From assembly GCA_003445095.1 (NCBI GenBank), contig DLVS01000473.1, forward strand, positions 1-5,699: a stretch of 5,699 nt of DNA, read 5' to 3'. The DNA is from Verrucomicrobiales bacterium. GTDB lineage: Bacteria; Verrucomicrobiota; Verrucomicrobiia; Limisphaerales; UBA9464. A model generated the notes under the pieces. That model searched no databases. It was not told where the DNA came from and saw nothing but the letters and a program-made list of their open reading frames with translations. Shown one piece after another: positions 1 through 3,695 of this stretch; within the stretch, counting starts at the first letter, position 1; each line of letters begins with the position of its first letter. A program made the translations under genes and the position numbers.

Positions 1-110
1 ATCCCTTCGATCTCTCGATAGGTGAGGCGTCGTCCATCACAGACCAACGCCGTCTTATCCGGGAGTTGGGCCGCGCTCTGTTCGAGGAAATGTTGGACCA
101 GCGAAGTCAT
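1..110 (-). CDS. AMP-forming acyl-CoA/acyl-ACP ligase, N-terminal fragment (runs off left edge)
   Basis: Only the first 36 codons are in the window. They start at the ATG at 110-108, and the frame stays open to base 1. The translation begins MTSLVQHFLEQSAAQLPDKT, followed by ALVCDGRRLTYREIEG. This is the characteristic opening of the ANL superfamily (acyl-CoA synthetases, acyl-AMP ligases, NRPS adenylation domains): an amphipathic helix, then 'P-[DE]-K-x-A-[LV]', then the 'LTYREI' strand-helix. Members adenylate a carboxylic acid with ATP and pass it to CoA or to a carrier-protein phosphopantetheine. The catalytic motifs (A3, A5, A8, A10) would lie outside the window, so substrate and acceptor cannot be read. 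No Shine-Dalgarno is visible before the ATG. The gene lies 344 bases downstream of the acyl carrier protein on the same strand, which makes the ACP a plausible acceptor (inference). The family call is secure; the subfamily is not. Confidence 0.85.
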   Translation of the reverse strand, partial: MTSLVQHFLEQSAAQLPDKTALVCDGRRLTYREIEG

Positions 111-454
111 AGTTCGGGAATCAAACGGAGGGAGCGGGCGCCGACGTGAGGAGGCACCACCTCCATCCCCGGCGCGGAATTTCGAGTTGGCAGAATGGAA
201 GTCCGAGTCTCGTGACCTCGTCTCCTACGGCTCGTGGAGAGGCTGAACCTCCAACATCCGGATGTGAATCGAGGCCATGAACTGCGGAGCGGCTTTGGAG
301 TGCGGTGGCGGAGCGTGAGCGGCGACACCGCTTTGCCGCAGCGCGTAGAGAGCAGATTCGAGCGCCGGTTTTCACTGAGCCCATCCGGCCGACCGAAAGC
401 GCCGACGCGCTGCGCTTGTTGGCGCAATCCAAAGGGTCCCCGGTTCATCGGAAG
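111..454. other. 344-base intergenic region between ACP and ligase, no convincing gene
   Basis: I see no gene here. The open frames on both strands are rich in Arg, Ser and Pro, lack recognisable motifs and overlap each other, as expected for GC-rich non-coding DNA. An imperfect nested hairpin lies 28 bases upstream of the ligase start. Its outer arms are GCGCCG at 138-143 and CGGCGC at 170-175. Its inner arms are GGAGG at 150-154 and CCTCC at 160-164, with a 5-base loop. It is not followed by a T run, so it is not a standard terminator. The stretch at about 196-246, read on the minus strand, contains GTAGGAGACGAGGTCACGAG. This resembles intergenic repeats I associate with Verrucomicrobiota, but that is recollection and not a search result. 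No confident promoter was recognised. Confidence 0.6.
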
Positions 455-715
455 TCACGCGGCCGGCGCACTCGCCCGCTTCCGTTCCAAAAATACTGCC
501 ACGGCGTTGATGGAATCGAGGTTCTCCGGAACGAGTTCGTGATCGGCGATCTTAATGCGGAAGGTCTCTTCGAGATGGGCGACCAGTTCCATGACGCCGG
601 TGGAATCCAGAATTCCTTGTTCGAGAAACGAGGTTTCGTCTGTCAGTCCGTTGTCCTTGCCGAAAAGGAAGTTGGAGACAACGAACTGGCGAATTTGAGT
701 CTTGAGGTCATTCAT
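455..715 (-). CDS. Acyl carrier protein (86 aa)
   Basis: This is a small four-helix carrier protein. It carries acyl or aminoacyl groups as thioesters on a 4'-phosphopantetheine arm added by a phosphopantetheinyl transferase. The attachment site is Ser38 in GILDSTGVMEL (residues 34-44), at the start of helix II. The usual DSL is DST here, a variant common among stand-alone carrier proteins of accessory pathways. The following acidic segment (MELVAHLEETFRIKI) is typical helix II/III sequence for contact with partner enzymes. The length matches the family's 75-90 residues. I chose the ATG at 715-713 (MNDLKTQIRQFV), which gives the normal ACP N-terminus and leaves 26 bases after the preceding gene. 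A TTG at 745-743 in the same frame would add ten residues and overlap the upstream stop as TTGA. Neither start has a clear Shine-Dalgarno. The tight linkage to the NAD synthase-like gene suggests cotranscription. It is probably not the fatty-acid AcpP, given the DST motif and the absence of fab genes. Confidence 0.9.
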   Translation of the reverse strand: MNDLKTQIRQFVVSNFLFGKDNGLTDETSFLEQGILDSTGVMELVAHLEETFRIKIADHELVPENLDSINAVAVFLERKRASAPAA

Positions 716-741
716 AACGAAGTAGGTCAGGCGAATTCGAT

Positions 742-1731
742 TCAAGGATGCGAGAGAATTTCGGATACGGGTTCCACGAGTAACGGCGGCAAGTGCAGCG
801 GCCGTGTCGTTGCCCGCTTCCGATCGATGTCTTTCCAGACGGCCTGGACGATGTCCGAGCTCAACCCGGCGACGCGGCCTACGGACTCGGCGTCGATGCC
901 ATGGTTCTTGCCGTAGAGGCAGAAATCCAATTGCGCCACGGGCACTGAAAAATAGAACTCATCTTGCCCCTGGGGCAGGGAATAAGTGTCCGTGGTCGGC
1001 GGACGGCGGCGAATCGTTTCGGGCAGCTCCAAGTAATCGGCCAATTGATACACTTGGCACTTGAAGAGATGGGCAATGGGTTTGATGTCGGCCGACCCAT
1101 CTCCGTTCTTTACGAAAAATCCTTGGTCGTATTCCAAGCGATTGGGTGTTCCCGCGACGGCAAAGTTCAGTCGGTCCGCGTGATAGTATTCGATCATCTT
1201 GCGCGTCCGCTGCTTGAAGTTCGTGGCGGCCACGATTTCGAGATAAGCCTTGAGCGGCAGGCGTTCCCGCAGGATCGCGCCATCGGGCGACTGCGCTACG
1301 AGTGTGAAGAACGTGAAGCCGGCTTTGTCGCGCACACCGGACGTGACCAGTTTGGATTTCCACTTTGAGGAGAACCCTGGAATCACGGTGCGTACGGCTT
1401 CCTCGTACCGCTGGTAGAACCGGGCGGCCTCCAACAGCGTCGTGATGTCTTCCTCCGCCCGTTCGACACCCAGAAAATCAGCGATTAACGAGCTGAGTTG
1501 GAGGGTATCTGGGCTGGATTCCCGTTCCGGCATCAGGACGCCGAACACGCGGTTTTTGCCCAAGGCACGGACCGCCAAAGCGGCGGTCACCGAGCTGTCG
1601 ATGCCGCCGGAAAGCCCGACGACCAGACCGCGACGGCGGAGATCATCGGTGAGATAGCGACGAATGGCGTCGCCGATACGATCTGCCTCCGCGGCGGGAT
1701 TAATGAGAAGGGATTGGGAATTGAAGGCCAT
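742..1731 (-). CDS. NAD synthase-like ATP-dependent amidating enzyme (329 aa, no glutaminase domain)
   Basis: This is a member of the NAD synthase family of adenine nucleotide alpha hydrolases. NadE adenylates the carboxylate of deamido-NAD and replaces AMP with ammonia. The ATP PP-loop is SGGIDSS at residues 41-47. Further NadE hallmarks follow in order: AATNFKQRTRKM (168-179), VAGTPNRLE (192-200), KNGDGSADIKPI (208-219), LFKCQVYQLA (222-231) and PPTTDTYSLPQGQDE (244-258). There is no N-terminal nitrilase-type glutaminase domain, so ammonia would come from solution or a partner. It differs from housekeeping NadE in three ways. It has 329 residues against about 245-275 for ammonia-dependent forms. 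It carries roughly 40 extra residues at about 105-155, between the PP-loop and the AATN motif. The end of the active-site region reads DEFYFSVP instead of the usual DE-x-x-LG. The gene starts at the ATG at 1731-1729 with no Shine-Dalgarno and is followed at once by the ACP gene. By context it probably amidates a carboxylate in a biosynthetic pathway (inference), but true NAD synthesis cannot be excluded. Confidence 0.85.
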   Translation of the reverse strand: MAFNSQSLLINPAAEADRIGDAIRRYLTDDLRRRGLVVGLSGGIDSSVTAALAVRALGKNRVFGVLMPERESSPDTLQLSSLIADFLGVERAEEDITTLLEAARFYQRYEEAVRTVIPGFSSKWKSKLVTSGVRDKAGFTFFTLVAQSPDGAILRERLPLKAYLEIVAATNFKQRTRKMIEYYHADRLNFAVAGTPNRLEYDQGFFVKNGDGSADIKPIAHLFKCQVYQLADYLELPETIRRRPPTTDTYSLPQGQDEFYFSVPVAQLDFCLYGKNHGIDAESVGRVAGLSSDIVQAVWKDIDRKRATTRPLHLPPLLVEPVSEILSHP

Positions 1732-2158
1732 GGAACAAGGAAACCGGAAACTCTCCCAGCACGACGAGCGCAGGCGTGCGACGCCCGCGCGGCATTCAAG
1801 CTATCGAAATAGCCAGGCTTCACCGCTGGGACAGCGCCCCAGATGCCGTGTGCATGGGTAGGAAGAATGGGCACTAGACAGTTCAGCCCCCGGACAGGCC
1901 CAGTAGACGGATTCCCTGCCCGGGAGCGCGGGGCGATTGTTCATAGGTAGGGCAAGTCGTCAATGCCCCGGTCCAGCCATTCCTCCATCGTTACCAAAGG
2001 AAAGCTTGTGGTTTCCCTGGCCCGAAGTGGCGCAATCACTTGGATTAGCGGGATCCAATCAAGGTGCGAAACGCCCGGAGCTGACTTATAACGTTGGCTT
2101 TGAAGTGCCGGGCAGGTTCCGGAGGACGTCACCGTTGGGGCTCCTTGCTGGGTCGCGG
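1732..2158. other. 427-base intergenic region between hpnJ and the NAD synthase-like gene
   Basis: I find no supported gene here. The minus-strand frames that cross it (1874-1587 and 2207-1941) overlap real genes in other frames and match no family I know. The region is rich in short inverted repeats: the cluster at 1768-1842 (listed separately), GGGCA/TGCCC at 1950-1954 and 1964-1968, and TTGGAT/ATCCAA at 2040-2045 and 2053-2058. It must contain the 3' end of the hpnJ transcript and may contain a promoter for the NAD synthase-like and ACP genes. I did not find a -35/-10 pair good enough to report. The size and structure suit a dispersed non-coding repeat or a structured leader, but neither is shown. 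Confidence 0.6.
1768..1842. repeat. Cluster of three adjacent stem-loops upstream of the NAD synthase-like gene
   Basis: Three inverted repeats follow each other within 75 bases. First, at 1768-1790, GCGC, one unpaired base, GGCGT, loop GCG, ACGCC, one unpaired base, GCGC: nine pairs around a three-base loop. Second, at 1800-1813, GCTAT and ATAGC around CGAA, which reads as a UUCG loop on the minus strand. Third, at 1824-1836, CGCTG and CAGCG around GGA, with an alternative CTGGG/CCCAG pairing at 1826-1830 and 1838-1842. The cluster ends 37 bases before the NAD synthase-like start, so on the minus strand it would fall in the 5' leader. No T run follows, so it is not a typical intrinsic terminator. 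It could be a REP-like repeat, a short mobile non-autonomous element or a leader structure. The pairings are seen directly; the function is unknown. Confidence 0.5.
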
Positions 2159-3580
2159 TTAGGCGGTTGCCGAACTTCGTTGGCGCATGCTGCGGAAGAA
2201 TTCCCAACCTTCGCGCAGCCGCCGAACACAGACGTTACGATCGGCGAGCATGGTCTTCACGATTCGCAAGATCGGCTTCGGTCGAAAATACCAACGGTGA
2301 TAAAACCGTTCCACCGCCTCAAAGATCTCTGCGTGATCGAGGCCCGGATAGCGGAGGGCGGCATTTTGGAAGCCGCCCTGCTGAACAATGTCGGGTCGCG
2401 CGAACCAACCGTTGGCCAGAGCCTGCGCATACAACTCCGTTCCCGGATACGGAGCCGCCAGACTCACCTGAATGCTGAACACATCTAGTTCTTGGGCGAA
2501 CCGGATCGTTTGCTCGATGGTCTCGGGCGTTTCGACCGGCAATCCCAAGATGAACGTGCCATGAATCGTCACCCTCGCGCGATGGCAGGCGCGGGTAAAC
2601 TGGCGCATCTGCTCGGTGCTCACGCCTTTTTTGATATTCCGCAGAATGTCATCATTGCCGCTTTCGTAACCCACGAGGAAAAGCCTAAGCCCGCAGTCTC
2701 GCAGGAACCGAATGGTCTCTTCGTTGACGTTGGCACGACTGTTACAACTCCAGGTCAAGCCCAGCGGGCGCAACCGTTCGGCGATGGCGCGTGCGCGCGG
2801 CAAATTGGCCGTGAACGTGTCGTCATCGAAGAAGAACTCACGCACTTCAGGAAACAGCCCCTTCAGGTACGCCATTTCCGCGGCCACATTCTCCGGCGAA
2901 CGCACTCGATAGCGATGGCCCCCAATCGTCTGCGGCCACAAACAAAAGGTGCATTGAGCCGGGCACCCGCGCCCGGTGTAGAGACTCAGGTAGGGATGGT
3001 GCAGGTAGCCAATGGCGTACTTGCGAATATCGAGGTCGCGCCGATACACATCCGCCACCCACGGAAGCGTATCCATGTCGGTGATGAGCTCGCGGGCTGG
3101 ATTGTGAACGATTCTGCCATCGGGGGCCCGATAAGAAAGCCCGCGGATGGTCTCGAGCGGGCTGCCTTGGGCCACCTCCTGGCAGGTGAAGTCGAACTCG
3201 CGGTGCCCAACCCAATCAATCGTCCGCGAGGCGTTGAGCGTTTCGGTCGGCAACGTGGCCGCATGCGCGCCCACAAATCCGATCCGAGTCTCAGGCGCCT
3301 GCTGTTTGATCGCTTCGGCAACGCGGCAATCATTGGCGAGCGACGGGGTGGAAGTATTGATGATCACCTGCGGATACTGACGCGCCTCGGCTAAGCACGC
3401 GGAGAGATCGATGCCGTGGGGGGCACAATCGAGCAATTTGGAATCAGGCACCAGGGCGGCGGCCTGCGCGAGCCAGGTGGGATACCAATAGCTGGTGACT
3501 TCGCGCCGCGCCTGGTAACGCGCTCCAGCCCCGCCATCGAATCCTTCGATGCCGGGAGGGCAAAGGAATAGGCAACTCAT
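2159..3580 (-). CDS. hpnJ: Radical SAM protein HpnJ-like (hopanoid cyclitol ether formation)
   Basis: This 473-residue protein closely fits the HpnJ family (about 470 aa). HpnJ is a radical SAM enzyme proposed to convert bacteriohopanetetrol glucosamine to the cyclitol ether by ring contraction, after HpnI and HpnK. Residues 1-165 form an N-terminal Rossmann-like region of the kind found in cobalamin-binding radical SAM proteins, opening with GFDGGAGARYQARRE (13-27) and YWYPTWLAQ (31-39). I see no DxHxxG cobalamin-ligand motif in it. The radical SAM barrel follows, with the cluster motif GRGCPAQCTFCLWPQ (Cys206, Cys210, Cys213), then GGHRYRVRS (220-228), FFFDDDTFT (249-257), LVGYESGN (302-309), HGTFILGLP (340-348) and SLAAPYPGTELY (373-384). 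The start is the ATG at 3580-3578 and the stop is TAA. No other hopanoid gene (squalene-hopene cyclase, hpnG, hpnH, hpnI, hpnK) is in the window. A paralogue acting on another substrate is therefore possible. The family assignment comes from recalled motif similarity and not from a profile search. Confidence 0.85.
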   Translation of the reverse strand: MSCLFLCPPGIEGFDGGAGARYQARREVTSYWYPTWLAQAAALVPDSKLLDCAPHGIDLSACLAEARQYPQVIINTSTPSLANDCRVAEAIKQQAPETRIGFVGAHAATLPTETLNASRTIDWVGHREFDFTCQEVAQGSPLETIRGLSYRAPDGRIVHNPARELITDMDTLPWVADVYRRDLDIRKYAIGYLHHPYLSLYTGRGCPAQCTFCLWPQTIGGHRYRVRSPENVAAEMAYLKGLFPEVREFFFDDDTFTANLPRARAIAERLRPLGLTWSCNSRANVNEETIRFLRDCGLRLFLVGYESGNDDILRNIKKGVSTEQMRQFTRACHRARVTIHGTFILGLPVETPETIEQTIRFAQELDVFSIQVSLAAPYPGTELYAQALANGWFARPDIVQQGGFQNAALRYPGLDHAEIFEAVERFYHRWYFRPKPILRIVKTMLADRNVCVRRLREGWEFFRSMRQRSSATA

Positions 3581-3607
3581 CGCGTTCGTTCCGAGTTGTT
3601 CGGGTTT

Positions 3608-3640
3608 TGGGCCCCCGGGTCAATTCAATCCGGGTGCCCA
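3608..3640 (-). terminator. Strong hairpin between the secreted-protein gene and hpnJ; possible terminator or leader structure
   Basis: TGGGCCCCCGG at 3608-3618 pairs with CCGGGTGCCCA at 3630-3640. This gives ten base pairs with a single C-T mismatch and an 11-base loop. On the minus strand it lies 55 bases after the stop of the secreted-protein gene and 27 bases before the hpnJ start. No U tract follows on either strand, so a classical intrinsic terminator is not supported. It may slow transcription or mark an mRNA end, or it may sit in the hpnJ leader. A second, weaker inverted repeat (CGCGG at 3664-3668, CCGCG at 3686-3690) lies between it and the upstream stop codon. Confidence 0.35.
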
Positions 3641-3695
3641 CGAAGCCAGAATCAACGTTTTCGCGCGGTGAGTGGCCCCGACTGGCCGCGGGTGC

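Noticed and set aside
107..448. Minus-strand frames of 113 and 103 codons in the ACP-ligase gap
   Set aside because: The two overlap each other in different frames, are dominated by Arg, Ser and Pro, and show no motif, start signal or family match.
305..916. 203-codon open frame on the plus strand
   Set aside because: It is antisense to the ACP and to the end of the NAD synthase-like gene, and the protein has no recognisable motif.
1587..1874. 95-codon minus-strand frame beginning MPILPTHAHG
   Set aside because: More than half overlaps the NAD synthase-like gene in another frame, and the rest crosses the stem-loop cluster. It matches no protein family I know.
2080..2098. TATAAG/TTATAA sequence near 2087 as a possible -10 promoter element
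   Set aside because: No acceptable -35 box lies 16-18 bases upstream on either strand, so a promoter call is not supported.
1941..2207. 88-codon minus-strand frame ending MEEWLDRGIDDLPYL
   Set aside because: It starts inside the hpnJ coding sequence in another frame and covers the intergenic gap. No domain or start signal supports it, although the ending looks more protein-like than most shadows.
2492..3394. 300-codon open frame on the plus strand
   Set aside because: It lies wholly antisense to the HpnJ-like gene, which has clear family motifs throughout. Long antisense frames are expected in GC-rich coding DNA, and this one shows no recognisable domain.
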